Assembly (NCBI GenBank): GCA_964017155.1 | Contig: OZ024854.1 | Span: 53,001,978-53,065,977 of the forward strand | Source: Oasisia sp. SBJ-2009 | Lineage: Eukaryota; Annelida; Polychaeta; Sabellida; Siboglinidae | Direction: 5' to 3' | DNA: 64,000 bases | Part shown: positions 44,901-58,992 of the stretch, in pieces | Layout of the letters: every line of letters begins with the position of its first letter | Position numbering within the stretch: the stretch's first letter is position 1 | The notes under the pieces: model-generated | What the model was told of the DNA's origin: nothing | Seen by the model: only the letters and a program-made list of their open reading frames with translations | Database searches by the model: none | Program-made: the position numbers and the translations under genes

Positions 44901-45250
44901 AAGACACTACAGGACTCAGACCACATTTGCATTTTCCATAAGCGACCATTATAACGTTTCCTTCATTTCCTATTAATCTTGATCAGCTCTCTTATTGACA
45001 ATTTCACAGCATATTTACCCTCCATAGACAGAGGTTCAGTGAAATATTCATGAACTTTTAATACCTCAGAGGCTCCCTCCATTTTTGCTTGAACCACTCA
45101 CGGATTGCCCCTGATTACATCACCAAGCAAAATGACAAATGTATTAATATGCAGAATTGCACCGAATGACAGCTGTCATAATTTGACAGCTCTGATGTCA
45201 CGCTGCACAAAAACGTCATTTATAATCACTCCACACTACATATATGTTCC
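42000..45250. other. No gene recognised; AT-rich repeat-laden DNA
   Basis: 42040-42200 (ATCTTAGGAACTGGTTGGGA, GTACTCTAGGGCCTTCAAGG) loosely resembles 62110-62290, suggesting a shared old repeat. No exon could be supported. Confidence 0.35.
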
Positions 45251-47390
45251 AGAAATTCAGACAACGTGCATAATGCTGCTTTTATAGGGTACTCTGCGAT
45301 CGGGGAATGGCGGACGTGCACCTTTTGGTTGTCTTACGCCTACAGACCGAGTGCCAGTATTGGTTGTCTGTCTTCATTAGAACTACTTTGGGTAGAAATG
45401 CCCCCATGCTCCATATCCCTTAGTGAATTGTCTCAAGAACTATGCAAGAATATAACTTGGCACACATTTATTGATCTAATCGTGTGTGCAACAATTAATG
45501 TAAGTCTATAATGCTTAGGTTCAATTAATATAAGTCTATAATGCCTAGGTTCATACTTGCCCGTTGTACAGTAGCCTGGTGCAGATCAGTCAGATGTACA
45601 CTGCATTATATTATACTGCCTAAATTCAGACCAGCTGAGAGCTATTAATGTTACAGTCATATCTGATAAGGGTATGCATGCATGCATGTGCATATATGTG
45701 ACACAGGCAACTGGGAACATGATATCTTAAGCCCTGGCACATTGATAACAGGAATGGGTGGTGTCTGCACGTTGATAACTAGATCAGGTGGTGGGATGGG
45801 GTGGCCATGGCCCCTGGCATATGCCAGATCTCTACTACAGTTAAAGCTTGGTATTGAGGTCACCCATGGAACTACACAAAGTGACTGTAATAACAAGGTG
45901 ACTTAATGTGGAATGTGTGGACTGAAATATCTATATATTCTTGCCATGTTAGCAGCAATGACCCTTAAGCAGTGATGTACTATATATAAAAAATATTTTT
46001 TTGCAATTTGTGTTTAAGTACGTTTGATTAATTTGTACAGTTATTTATCTGGTGAATTGATCAACGGAACCTTTGTTTACAATTCACATCTAGACACACA
46101 CTTGCAAGCTATATCTGTGGTATAGTAATATTTGCTGAATATGAGTCTTTCTGACATTTGCTTATTATGGTCGAATGGGCATTATGTCAATGCAAACAGA
46201 ATGTCAGTAGTTCATTTATGCCAGTCTTGAATTACAAAACAGTGTCTTTTGTCATGTGAATGGCTTGCGTGAGGCTAGTCATGTCAACCACAGCCAGTAA
46301 TAGCCAGTTTTGTATATATTTGACTGACCTATTTATTTAATTAACACTGCATCAGTGTACGCGTCAAAGCATATGGAAATAAGTAAATTTAAACTGAATC
46401 GTTGATGTTTTATAAAGAAAGTGTTACTGTGATGACGCTACAGTATGTGTGTAGTTGATGCATGCACCACAACCATCTAATGGAACAGCACTCAAAAACC
46501 ATTGATCAGTGATTTTATGGATGTGCAATGTAGACTTATTCAGTGAGACAGTTGCCTAGGAGTTGATCCATTCTGTGGGTGTAGTTATGGAGACATCCAT
46601 TAAACAACAGCATAGTCTCCTACTATAAATATGATTTATTCTGAGAATGCATTGTCTTGTATGTGCATGCAGCAATGACTGTTTGACATAGCTGCAGTAT
46701 TCCCATGTAATAAAACATGACAGAGCATTACCTGTTCACATGTATAATTATATTTGTATGGTGTAATTTATCGTTCAACACATATGGCCTAATCACAAGG
46801 ATAATTTACAGTAAGCTTCCAACTGTTGGTTGTGGGTGTCATTTCTGACTGTAGTCACTGTACCACAAACAAGCTCTGTTTTGTAGTTACACTGACCCAG
46901 AAAAAATATTATGTTTATTGTCTTACTAACATGTGCTTGCACTGCAGATCTAATCTACATACTTTTCCTTTACCATCTTAGTAAGTATTAATATAGTGGT
47001 TTGTTTGCATTATGGTAAGCCACAACAGTATACTAAGTTTAAGTTGAAAGTGATGGCTTTTGAATAACCTTGTACATGGCTTTTAATGAGAGAGAGGGGG
47101 GAGTATTGACTTCTAGGCAGGGTCACAGGGATTATGTGCACTGGATGATCGGCCTGAGGTCATGTCCCTACACTTGTCCAATAAAATAACCTGTGATTTC
47201 CCAGCACTCGTAGTAGAGTTATTCCTAAAATAGTAATTACTTTACCTTGTGTTTCCTGTATGCGCCAGATGCACGTGACGTCAGTGCATACTTTACACAT
47301 GGCTTGGTTGTGTTACAGTAGTAATGGTAGACTTGGCAGTCGATTGTAACTTACTACACTGATGGGAAAATAATATGGGATATATACCTG
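45251..47390. other. No gene recognised
   Basis: Contains a short tandem duplication near 45500-45552 (AATATAAGTCTATAATGCCT type). No other structure was identified. Confidence 0.35.
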
Positions 47391-47430
<40 letters not shown>

Positions 47431-47527
47431 TATACATATATATATATACATATATATACATATATATATATATACATACACATGCAGCTTGCATAGTGTC
47501 AATAACATATGACAATCATCATCATCA

Positions 47528-47591
<64 letters not shown>

Positions 47592-47795
47592 CAGTATATG
47601 CATATACTATATAATTATCTATATATATATATATATATTATAGCATATGCATATACTATATAATATATATATACAGTGTATGCATATATATATATATATA
47701 TATATTTATCATAATCATGATGATGATTATCATATGTTATTGAAGCTATGCAAGCTGCATGCATATGTATATATATATATATATATATTTTATTA
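47391..47795. repeat. Large TA-rich palindrome (possible foldback element)
   Basis: About 60-bp arms (CATGCAGCTTGCATAG ... AACATATGA..ATCATCATCATGATTAT at 47481-47540) recur inverted at 47705-47766. Both outside and inside are long (TA)n tracts, and the centre has repeated GCATATACTATATAAT words. The whole unit could fold into one long hairpin or cruciform. Confidence 0.85.
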
Positions 47796-50700
47796 ATCTA
47801 TCTAGCAATTCTTTTTGATAAACAATGAATTTACATATAATTAAAAGCATTTTGTCTCCATTTTAAGACACATGTTTAGTAAGTAACTACTATCTAGGTC
47901 ACTATACCATGTTGCCGCATGCACAGATAATGTATTTGTTGCTATAAAGAAGGCCAAAGACCATGTAGACAAACTGCTGTAAGATGAATTTGTAGTATTT
48001 TGTTAGCGATATCAAGGTAACGATATCTTGGGTGCCTCTGTGTCTAATTAGTTCATGTTTCATCAAGTGAATCAATAGATAGATTGCAGTGACACCTGTA
48101 CCCTCTGACTGTGAGTTGTGGCACAGACAAAGGTCAGCAGAGTTACCATCTCACTAAATTTAAAAAATAAGGCCTTTGAATCGGTTGCCACGATTAAAAA
48201 TGCATTTTGTCAATTCAGTTTGCCGAATTGCTTAAGTTATCAGCCAGACACCAGTGACTCATTGTCATAATGGCCATGTTTACAGTTGGCCAGACTGCGT
48301 CGATAAAAGCCTTCTCTAGCTCACTTTACAGATGGCAGTACCTGTAATTATACCCATGGTCTAATATGGATCAATAGTTCTGTCAGTCTAATTTCAAGAA
48401 ATTATATGTGTCTATGTAGAGTATTAATATAATGAGCACAATATTAATCTCAGTACGATTATATTTGTATAATAAATGTTAATAAATAAATGATATGATA
48501 TTTATGATTCCTTCATTTTATTGTACCTGTATGTATTTATGTAAGATTACTTTTTAGTAGGGCATGTTGACTCATTCTGTGTGCACCAAGGGCATGTTCA
48601 AACAATTGTGTTGGAATAATGTAACAAATGTTGCATCAACGATGCATTTGCGCAGCCTGGATTAAATCCTGCTCCCATCTGTGAGATTTTGAATTGTTTC
48701 AATCTGTAGCCGAATGCAGGGCTGCACCGCATCGGTAACTTCATCAGTACTTTCAACAAGGTGTGTTTTATGCGTAGCTCAACACTTCCTGTTTCCTATA
48801 TTTACATTATTGCTGTAGGAAGCTAGGAAGTAAGACTAAAGTGCAGCTCTATTAAAATGTATTGCGGATGTCACGAGAATGATTCTGCTCCATTCTGTTG
48901 TCAATAACTCATTGCGGGGCAGCCTAAGCTTGGGTCTTCTTGTTACTTTGAGGGTCCATGGTCTGCTGACTCTATTGAGTGATGTTGGATTACTGTGAGA
49001 ACAACCCACGCACCAAGCAGTGTTTGGACACACATGCACATGCATTTGCAAAATTAAATATTCCTCGTTAGTTAGTAATTATTGCTTGCTGTTCAGTTGT
49101 CAATATTGTTGTAAAACTGAGCACTACAAATACAGTGTAGTGGCTTTCAAGTTGGTTCACCAAGTAAGGAAGAGAATGGAAGAATGCTGTGAATTCAGTC
49201 TGATATTTACCCTTAGATTATATGCATACATTCTCGGGATTCTAAATAAATATTACTTATAGTTTTTATGCTTTTGTACAAATTAATATAGCGTATTACA
49301 TATCGCAATGATAAATCATGTTTTTAGAAAAAAATGCGAATGCTGTAGTTTGGAGAAAAACTGATCATTAGTACCAGGTACTCTAAGTACTGTAGTTTCG
49401 AGAATTATATACCTGTCAAAATGACGTAGGTGGATAAGGATCTGCTGTTTGTACAGGTATGTTTTGTAGACACAGTGTGTGGTACAATGATATGTATCTG
49501 GTGCAAATAATTTCTTTGGTCACAGTTGGTTAATTTGCCTTGTCAGATCCTGATAGCTGATTGCTTGCTTGACTGAGTAACTTGTTGTTGTCTTCACTGT
49601 CAGTCAGTAACTACCTGCATGCCTGGCTAATGCCACAGGCAGTGCCACCACAAAGAGGGGTAGGCCGTAGGGACAACAACAATTATTCTGAATTAAGTCT
49701 AGCAAGGGGTGTGTGCACCTAACTTGGTAGTAGTTTTGTATAACATAATTATTGCTTTAATTAGTTATTGCATTGACTGGTGTACATAGAGTTGATTCAC
49801 TTTGATGTGTCTGGGGTCATAACAAGTAAACAACATTGTTTGGGTGATATAAAACTGGGACATTTTGGTGGGTGTTGCAGGTTATTGGGCTGTGTTACCT
49901 CTTCCACAAGTATAATTGTATATTTGATCTTGGATGTGTCTGTAAGGGGGTGGGGGTATACGAATATCGGTTAGCTGATGTTCATAAAGTTCAGTTGGGT
50001 GGGGTTGGAATAAGCCAGAATAAGACCACTGAAAATGCTGCCAAAGTCATACTCAGTTTCAGACTTAGGTGACAATGTCACTAAATTTTTGGATTACTGG
50101 ATGTAGGTGTTTTGCCCAGTGTAAAAAAGAATAAAGCCCAGTGCAGGAACATTTAATAATGTTCTATATTTACCGTTCACATATTTTGTTTGCTTTCCCA
50201 GTTCATTTTCAGTGAATTTTGAATTGGTCCAAAATATCTGACCAATTCAAATATCTGACCAATTCAAATATTTTAGGACATATTTTAATTTTATTAGTGT
50301 CAGACCCAATTACAAATATTTCAAAAGTATTGAGATACATTCAAATAAAAAATGTATATATCTGAATGTTCCTGTGTTCACTAGGTGGCAGCACTGTCAG
50401 TAGTGACCTAGCAGGTCACTACTGTTTGGTTGAAACGTAGCCACAAGATGGCACTACTGGTTGACAACTTGCCACCACTTGTTAATTGTTGTTAAATTGT
50501 CTTTCAGTAAGTCTAGGGTGAAGCTGGTGTCTGATGCCACTTGGCCTTCATTTATTGATGAGTATATTAACTGGCACTGCTACACACTAAATTTGTGGAA
50601 TAATTAATAAACAAGATAATAATAATACAAAATTAGTGTCATTGGTAAATTAGGTAAGTTACATGTAATTATGTCATAGCATCCATTTGTTTGTCAATTC

Positions 50701-51600
50701 ATGCAGTGTAGGCTGTTTAACCCCTACAGGTGAGCTGTAAGGTAAGCCACCAAGTTGTACACTGTTTGGAACTGTTTGTAAGGTGTTAAAAATTCAACAC
50801 AATTTGCAATGCTTATAGCACAAATATAAATGAGCGATCTATTTTGTTGGCAAAACACTGTCTATTGTTCTACAGTGATAATATTCGCATAACACTAAAA
50901 CATCATGAATGTATAACTGTATAAATGCTATAAAAATGCGAAAAAGTTCAGTATTCTTATGTCCAATTGCAGATATGTAACCATACAAATAAGCTAATGA
51001 GTAAACAGAAAATAAGCATTTTCTCTAAAATCACTGAAACTGTAGACTGTTTTAAATTAATGTCAAAATGAGAGGACAAGTAGAAACCCAAGTTCTCCCA
51101 GTGGCAAAATAATAAGTGAATGGGTGTATGTTTATACCTACTGTTTGACAAGGGTAGCTTACTAGCTATACATTTCAGTTACGTAATCAAGAAAATATAA
51201 AAATCAAATATATTCATAATTTTTTTATTAGCTTGGTTTCCAAAGATTTAGACACAGTTACGTTTATCGTAGAATGTCCAAATACATCCGATATGCAAAT
51301 AAGCCTACTTGAGAACGTAATGGGAATGATTTATCGTTTAAATATCAATGGTTAATAATGTATACTGTGTCAATGCCCAAATGAACCTTGCCATTGCAAG
51401 CAAGTTCTCAGTGGGTATCAACAATTATATAATTCACTACTTCTGATGTTATACTTTTAAATTGTTGTACCATTTTGTGTCATTTCCCAAGCTTTTTGTG
51501 TTCTTGTCAGGTGTAGTAATATGCACATACATTAAGGTACAACTATTAGCCTTCCTGGAACTCAGTCATGATGAATGTTCAATGCTTAAGAGGAATTGTA
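47796..51600. other. No gene recognised
   Basis: AT-rich, no exon with conserved protein sequence. 50225-50270 has a short duplication of AATATCTGACCAATTCA. Confidence 0.35.
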
Positions 51601-51609
51601 AATAAATCT

Positions 51610-52210
51610 TCGAGCTATTTTTCGGTTGAAATGGCGGCCATCTTGACTTTGTGTCACGTGGCCATAGAAAATGATTACATTAAATTCCTGATATGTTGGT
51701 ACATTGCATGTATATATATCACGTATAATTAAGGCAGTACAAGTATATACCAGTACTATGTTCTTGCCCGTATGCTAAAACGTAGGAATAGGCACAAAAT
51801 CGTGGCTCTTGCATCTGCTTGGCTAACATGACACCATTTTGAATATTACTCGGTTTTCTTGGGCGGACATCAGTTGAAATACTTCCTTTTAATTCCTGAT
51901 ATGGTAAAACATAGCAATGGACAAAATAAAATCATATTTATATAGCAAAAGGTAATCAAATTATGCTCGATTTTGGCAATAGTTGGTGGAAAAGGCGGCC
52001 ATTTTGAAATTTGGTCACGTGGACATAGTCGGACATTATTATAAACGGTTCCTTTGAATTCCTCGTACCTCAAAGCATGCGTGTACATACAAAAATTATG
52101 TTCCTAGCATGATGTAATGTAAAGATAAACACATTTTGTAATTTATCAGGATCACGGCAGCCATCTTGGATTTTCGTGGTTCCCACGAGTTGCCCAAGGA
52201 TGGCGCATTG
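51610..52210. repeat. Diverged tandem modules with GGCGGCCAT(C/T)TTG and TCACGTGG
   Basis: Related blocks begin near 51630, 51830, 51990 and 52150. Shared words in order: GGCGGCCATCTTG or GGCGGCCATTTTG, GGTCACGTGGACATAG, then TTAAATTCCTGATATGTTGG or variants, then a CAAAAT..ATG segment. The spacing is about 160-200 bp. GGCGGCCATCTTG contains YY1-type sites on both strands and TCACGTGG is an E-box. Confidence 0.6.
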
Positions 52211-53487
52211 CCATCCCACGAATTTGAGTTCAGGGACACATAATCTATATGATTCAGCAAAAAAACCTTAGACGACCAAACATTTCCAGGTTCCCAAAAT
52301 GGCAACTCGACTATTAGACCAATCACTGGGTTTGTCATCAATACCACCTGTTTCATATTCAGATTGTATGAATGGAAATGTAATTTTGTAATGCAGAGTG
52401 TAGTAAAAAATTCATTATTTGCTGATCTACTATAATGCTTGCTTGTGATAAACTATTAATGTAAATCACTAAAACCTGAAACAACTCTGATGAAATGTCA
52501 CACGAAAGAAGAATCATTTATCTTTGAAGTGGCATCACATTTTCCTAGGTTAGTTGCTATTGGCGGTAACAACATTATTTTAATGGAGTGATACAGAATT
52601 ATGCTAACATTCGGCTGGCACCTGTTTTGCACAGATTGCACAGGCCAAATTCAATCTAGTGGCCTCTGTATGATTAACAAATACCCTTGTATTAATGAGT
52701 CCAGATCAGCAATTCTCAAACAGTGGGCACAGTCCCCTGGGGTAGTGTAGAAAGAGATTGTAGGCTGTCACTGTTCACAGGTCACAGGTCACAGGTCACA
52801 GGTCATAATATAGTGTAGGCTTTCATAATTCATGCTGGCTAGGCTGTCTTGTTGCACAGCCCAGACCGATACAGAAATGCTGGTCAAGACTATTGTGTGT
52901 CCTTGGGGTTGGCCAGTCCTTGCCATCTAGATTGTCTAACATCCTCAAATGAAATGTTATGTCAATCTAATGAAGTTACAAAATATGAGTTTTTAAATGT
53001 GATTCATAATTCTGTGATTCTGGCTTTGTACCAATATTGATGCCAGTATGAATATTTCCAGTGGATCATCACTAAATATTCTTTGTGTCTGTTTTCATTT
53101 TGTGGTACATGTAACACACATCTAAGATGAATATTAAATGAAGCTGTGAGTTTTATGTGACCTAGTCTTGCAGCAGGACTAGGCAGCGATCAATGACAGC
53201 AGCATAATTGATGCAGGCTAGACTGTCTTGTGGCACAGCACAGCCAGCTGCTAGCTCTACTGCCTTTGTCATCACTCACTTATTGTAGTCTGTCATACTA
53301 CTGCCATTTCCCCTGATTGTTTTTATTTTGAGAAGGCCTGCTTGACACTGACAGCAAGGTTGTTGCTAGGTTGATTCTTTGGTGCATGTGCCATGGCTAG
53401 ACAATGCACCAGTGAGACGTCCATGCTTTCATTGACTCCTAGAAATCATGTGATTGGCTGCCGGAGAAAACAACCACACACAGTCAC

Positions 53488-53517
53488 ACACACCACACAC
53501 ACACACACACACACACG
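53488..53517. repeat. Short CA microsatellite
   Basis: ACACACAC run of about 30 bp. Confidence 0.9.
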
Positions 53518-53670
53518 CCACTCGCACACTGTTGTCTGCCTGGTCAGACATCTAGTAGCCTACTGTGGCCATTTCATTCAATGACCTGTTTGTTTACGTT
53601 GTGTTGTCTGCCATGCATGGTTAAGCCTAGAGCTGGCAGCAGTAGTGTGTAATAGAGTGTCTGGCATCAG

Positions 53671-53836
53671 TACAGTATCATCGCTGGGTGCCTTCATGAG
53701 CATAGCACATGTGAGTTGGGACATAGACAGCAATGATGTTATCGTTCATGGATTTTCCACGGCGTGCCAGCGACCCATTGATGAGCTGGAAGGTGGCAGA
53801 CTGTCTACATTGGATTCCTCCATACCATCTCAGAGA
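53671..53836 (+). CDS. Orphan candidate exon, protein unrecognised
   Basis: 166 nt bounded by acceptor GGCATCAG and strong donor GTAAGT, with one leading base and then 55 codons. It reads TVSSLGAFMSIAHVSWDIDS, then NDVIVHGFSTACQRPIDELE and GGRLSTLDSSIPSQR, non-repetitive and charged, unlike surrounding DNA. It could belong to the plus-strand gene that starts at 33479, but the link is only positional. Chance ORFs of this length also occur here. Confidence 0.3.
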
Positions 53837-55088
53837 GTAAGTCAGATTACTGCTTATGTAAAATGTATTACTTATGTAGCTACAGACAAAATGATCATCA
53901 GTCAGCATAGGCAGCATACATTGACAAGGTCTGGTGTACAGCTAGTCATATTTATTATAAAAAAACATGGAATTTGGATATCTGTTTAGTGTTAGTGTAC
54001 AGTCAATTCCCGTAGTTCATTTGCTATGCATGTTCTCATTCCCACAAACAAGGATGTGGTTATAAATTGGGAAGCCGGTGTGGGGGAGTTGGCTATGTAT
54101 TTTTATCCCCACTGCAGTCTGTGTTATGGTGCTGGCAGGCAGGTCTCGGAACTGACAGCTGTCTGGAGCCATGGTGGGTAGTTTATGGGCTATTTACATA
54201 CAAGTGTAGATTGCAGAATAGCAAAACATGGCTTGAAACTCCTTTAATCTCGTGTTGATTTTTCCATACACAATCTTTGTATTGATCAGCATACCAACTG
54301 AAATGAGTAAATAAAAAATATAGTGAGTTCGAGTATATTTTAGGCATGGGCAAGGAATTTATTATAAAATGTCATTTTTGACTTAACACAACTTTTTAGC
54401 TTATTACTTGAATAACTCAATATTACATGCATCCAAGGACAACAACATGGTCAACATGTACATAAATTATTAGAGTGGTATGACTAATATTTCCAGAGAT
54501 ATGCCATATTGAAAATGTGGGAATATGTTATTTACACTTGGCAATAGACAAGCACAAAATTGAAAAAAGTCACTAAAAGCGATAAAAATATGAATTTGTG
54601 AAAGATACATATTATATTCGGATAGTAAAACAAGTTTCAGTCAGGCATGTCATGTCGTTTGGGTTTTATATGACGTTTTACTTTTTTCCCCGATTACCTC
54701 GGGGGGAAAATGCCAAAACTTCAAGGTAGGTAGTATAGATTCAAACAAAAATCTTTACTTTTCAACACAGATCAACCAAATTTGGCATGTAACTAGTTTT
54801 CAATATAACTGAGCTATTTCTCATTTTTTGCATAAATTATGCAAATTAGGTATCCAATATGGCCGCCATGACAGTGAAAATTAGGTATATTTTGGCCATG
54901 CTCTAGCCAAACATATATTAAAGTTGCAAACTTTTAATTTAGCACCGGTATTGTTGTTATGTATATCTTCTCCATGATTTTCACATAAATCATTATTGTG
55001 TTGTTTACGTGAAATAACAGTTCTTCTAAAATTCTCTATTTTGTGTAATATTTTGACATAATTAACTAATCTATAATTTAGACACCAT

Positions 55089-55092
<4 letters not shown>

Positions 55093-55137
<45 letters not shown>
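55093..55137. repeat. (TA)n microsatellite
   Basis: About 45 bp of TA repeat. Confidence 0.95.
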
Positions 55138-55141
<4 letters not shown>

Positions 55142-56727
55142 TGATTACATATTTTGTCATATATGACCAAATGTAATAAAAGTATTGTAAGATTATAATA
55201 ACATATTTATAAAATAATTGGTGTTAAATTGAACTACTAATCAGTTTAATAACAAATATTGTTATATGTAATATTGATAAATTCCAAAATACATTCCATC
55301 ATGTGGGTGAATAAATTTCAAAATGATTTGACAACATACGTAATTATAATATTAACACAAAAAGATATAAAAACTGTAATGTTATGGAATTACGACGCTA
55401 GGTCGATCAATTCGTCTCCAAGAATTGTTATTTCTTGTCTCTGCTTTTTTTAAATAAAATTGTTGTATACTATTTCAAAGGCATTGTAAGTGTAATAATA
55501 TTGTAATAATCCATGTGTTGCGCGAATACAAGTAGAAAGTCGGCTTTATCGCAACAGCGCAGACATTGCAGCGGCGTATGTTTGTCGTTGGTCTAGCTGA
55601 AATAGCGGCGCATTATGCCGAATTTCGTATCAATCAAACTTGACACCCCTCACAACAAAGATCGACTAGTCCTGGCGCCCACCGTGATGTTGATATCTAG
55701 GTCAGCCTATTTCGTTGCAAGGGCAAACCCATAGATTTAGCAACAGGCAAATAGACGAATTATTCGCTATAAATTATCAATAAAATGCAATACGTTGACC
55801 ATGAGACAATTGGTAGCCGTTATGTGCCGTGATGTTTAGAAATTGCTAACATACGCGTGGAATACGACATTAGCGACTTACTTACTACTAACGCGTGCGG
55901 CGATCTGCCGAAGACTCGAAGTGTCGCGACTCGGGGAAAAAGTACCACCAGCTTTCAAAGGCGTGCGCCCCTACAAATAAAATGTTATATTCATAAAATG
56001 ATATGTACTGGATAGCAAATTTGACGCCGGATCGAATGGTACCACACACTACGCGATCTGATGCGGAACGGCGACGTTGCTCACGAAATACGACCATGAC
56101 ATAAGTTGTCATGTTTAATTGCGTTTTAGCGGATGATTTCTTATTAGTTCAGCGTAGTGTGTATCACCAATCGATAGAGCAATAATATTTCTTCAAAATA
56201 AGCTTTATTCTGATTGAATTGGCCAAGAATTGACGCGGCGCAACGTTTGAGAAGAAAGCCTATTTTACGCTTAAATTTTCACCCGGATGGTAAACGCGAT
56301 GAGGCGCTCGCGCTAGCGTAACAACATAGCATCTTAGCACAGGCAGCGTGTCGCAACAGGCCGATTTTTGTTGAGTAGGGGGTCGTTTTAAAATGCTACT
56401 GAACGCGTTATATTTGAGGAACAAGAACGAAATTTGGTATACAAAGAGATAACATAATGACGTTTTTATGCATATAAATTGTATTCCACAACGGTTAATA
56501 TTTCTATGTGTAAGACATGCAGCAATATGGTTAATTTGAGTGAAAAATCCTTGCCCAAGCCTATATATTTGTATAAAATATTTATATTTATTTAGGATGT
56601 TTTTTGGACTGCATGAGACACAAGTCATAATGTACACTTTGGGAAGAGGTGCAAAGATGTGAAATACTACCACCACCACCACCGCCATCTTATCTAGCCT
56701 CCAGTATGACTTGACTAACGCTGCCTT

Positions 56728-56960
56728 ATGCCCCCATGTCACACTACACGTATCTTCTTTGACAAAGTTTTGCTATCAATGTCTTCATATCCATTCAATA
56801 TCTTAAAATCTTCTGTCAGGCCTCCTCTTAATCTTCTAGTTTCTAATGTTGTCAATCCACATTCTAACAGGCGTCTCTGGTGTAACACATACATAAATGT
56901 TTCAGTTCTAGAATAAGTTTAGTTGCCCTCCGTTGAACTCTTTCTAGTTTATCGATGTCT
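56728..56960 (-). mobile_element. CR1-like LINE 3' fragment
   Basis: The minus strand reads LDIDKLERVQRRATKLI, then after a frame change LLECGLTTLETRRLRGGLTE and DFKILNGYEDID, the conserved C-terminal block of CR1-group reverse transcriptases. It is short, frameshifted and non-functional. Confidence 0.85.
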
Positions 56961-57337
56961 AGTTAGTTGTAGATGTAAAAGTCTGTTCACAGGATGTATC
57001 ATAGCTTCTAGAAAACATGTTTTCTCAAGTTAAGGCTGTTGTATGTAGATGATAGGATTACTGAATGACCCATGTCATTAAGTAATGTACTTATCTAGTA
57101 CATCTGTGATTGACCGACATTTCTGGTAATGAGCAATATCCTAACAATAGTGATTGAACTCTTGTATGTCCATAGTAAAGCACTCAGTATAGCTGCTGAA
57201 ACACACAGTGGGAACTCCTACTGGTGAACCCTATAGTTCACCATCAGGTACATGTCACTAGGAATGTCTTGTAGACAGCCAAGTATCAGCGGACACTGCA
57301 AGTTCAGGGGTGCATTATAATGCAGCAAACTGACTTA

Positions 57338-57572
57338 TGGTGTAACACAAACATTTACTTCTGGTGTAACACAGACATTTACTTCTGGTGTAACACAGAC
57401 ATTTACTTCTGGTGAAACACAGACATTTACTTCTAGTGTAACACAGACATTTACTTCTGGTGTAACACAGACATTTACTTCTGGTGTAACACAGACATTT
57501 ACTTCTGGTGTAACACAGACATTTACTTCTGGTGTAACACAGACATTTACTTCTGGTGTAACACAGACATTT
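57338..57572. repeat. 24-bp minisatellite, about 10 copies
   Basis: Unit ACACAGACATTTACTTCTGG plus TGTA. Because 24 is divisible by 3, two minus-strand frames read an 8-residue repeat (VNVCVTPE; KCLCYTRS), but there is no support for a gene. Confidence 0.95.
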
Positions 57573-58889
57573 ATACATTCCAGAAGTTGGCTGAATCTCT
57601 TCATAGTCTGCAGGATATTATGACAACAAGATGCACAATTTATTTGCATTCTCATTAATTTTTGTAAGAGCTTTAATATTTATCAAAGATTTTGACATTG
57701 GAACATCTTTGAGACTAAACACAAATTTGTCTAAACTTTGTGATGGAAGATATTGTGGAGGATTCTTATTGTCTGTTTTTCATAAACCTGCAGAATGTAC
57801 CAACATCAACTGATTAACCTTTCAACCCACAGAGGCGACAGTGTTTAGCAAATATTACAGACCGAGAGCAATCATTCGTAGCTATTTCTCTTCATATTTC
57901 CTATCTTTATACACATTTCTATAGTGCAGATTGTATCCACAACTTCTCATTAGTTTCTATGCATGTTAGCTGGTTCGACAGTGAGAAAGCAGACCATTTC
58001 GTGAAAATCTAGGCATAGTTTATTGAGCACTGTTGGTAGCTTTCGTGTTAAGCTGACTGCTTTTGATAGTGTGGTATGGTGTATTGGTTGTCAAAACACT
58101 TGTCATGAACTTTAAGCTTTCCCATCACCTTTGACCAATAAAGATATAAGGGTGCAAGCTTTGTGCCACACCAGTCTGTAATCAGAGCTCAAGTGTATTG
58201 TGTGTCTGTAGCCCATCTGGTGATCTGGGTGACACTGCAGAGCTAAAATAGAGAACGACACGTTTGTTGACCATTATCACTTCAGTTGAATCCTAAATAG
58301 AGATGACAGAGTGTCCTTTTAATTTCCTCAGTGCATTGATGCTTGCCAAAAATGGCGTCTTGGAATTACACTGAAAACCGTTCTCTTATAATGTCAGACT
58401 GGATAAAGTTTGTGGCTATAAATGGTTAGCGATGTGATTAGTGACCGAAGTCAGTAGATTAGCCTGCTTTCACTAAGTGAGTTAGACATGGCAACTGCTT
58501 TCTCTTGGCAATTTACGACGATGTCATTTATGTCTCCTACTTACTAACACTATGGCGTTGTTCTGTACACTAAGGGAATGGCAAACAGTGCACTTGTTTT
58601 TACAGTTAATTATGTTATGTGCTATACTAATAATCAACTACAATCAGTGTGACATCTTGTTATGTGAATGTATATGTTTTTATTGGTTAAAACAAATTCA
58701 GATGTGAAAACAGTGACATTAAAACAAAAATCCACATTGTAAATTTTTTTTTTCAATTTATGTATAGAATTGCCAACATACCTGGTAGTATGTACTTTAA
58801 GAAAAGTTATATTTGAATGTTATTATTTACGAATAAAGCGGTGTGCTGTCACCACTGTGTACATGTGAGAAGAAATGGAAGGCTGTGGA

Positions 58890-58992
58890 GGGTGTGTGTG
58901 CGTGCGCGTGCGTGCGTGTGACTGTGTGTGACTGTGTGTGTGTGTGTGCGTGCGTGTGACTGTGTGTGCGTGTGCGTGCGTGCGTGTGTGCT
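58890..58992. repeat. GTGC/GTGT alternating repeat
   Basis: GTGTGCGTGCGTGTGACTGT-type repeat, Z-DNA-prone. Confidence 0.85.

Noticed and set aside
56260..56742. 160-residue minus-strand ORF
   Set aside because: No conserved motif, and its upstream end runs into the CR1 fragment; likely a chance frame.
57315..57655. Possible repeat protein VNVCVTPE
   Set aside because: A 24-bp minisatellite keeps frames open by arithmetic; no flanking exons or signal sequence.
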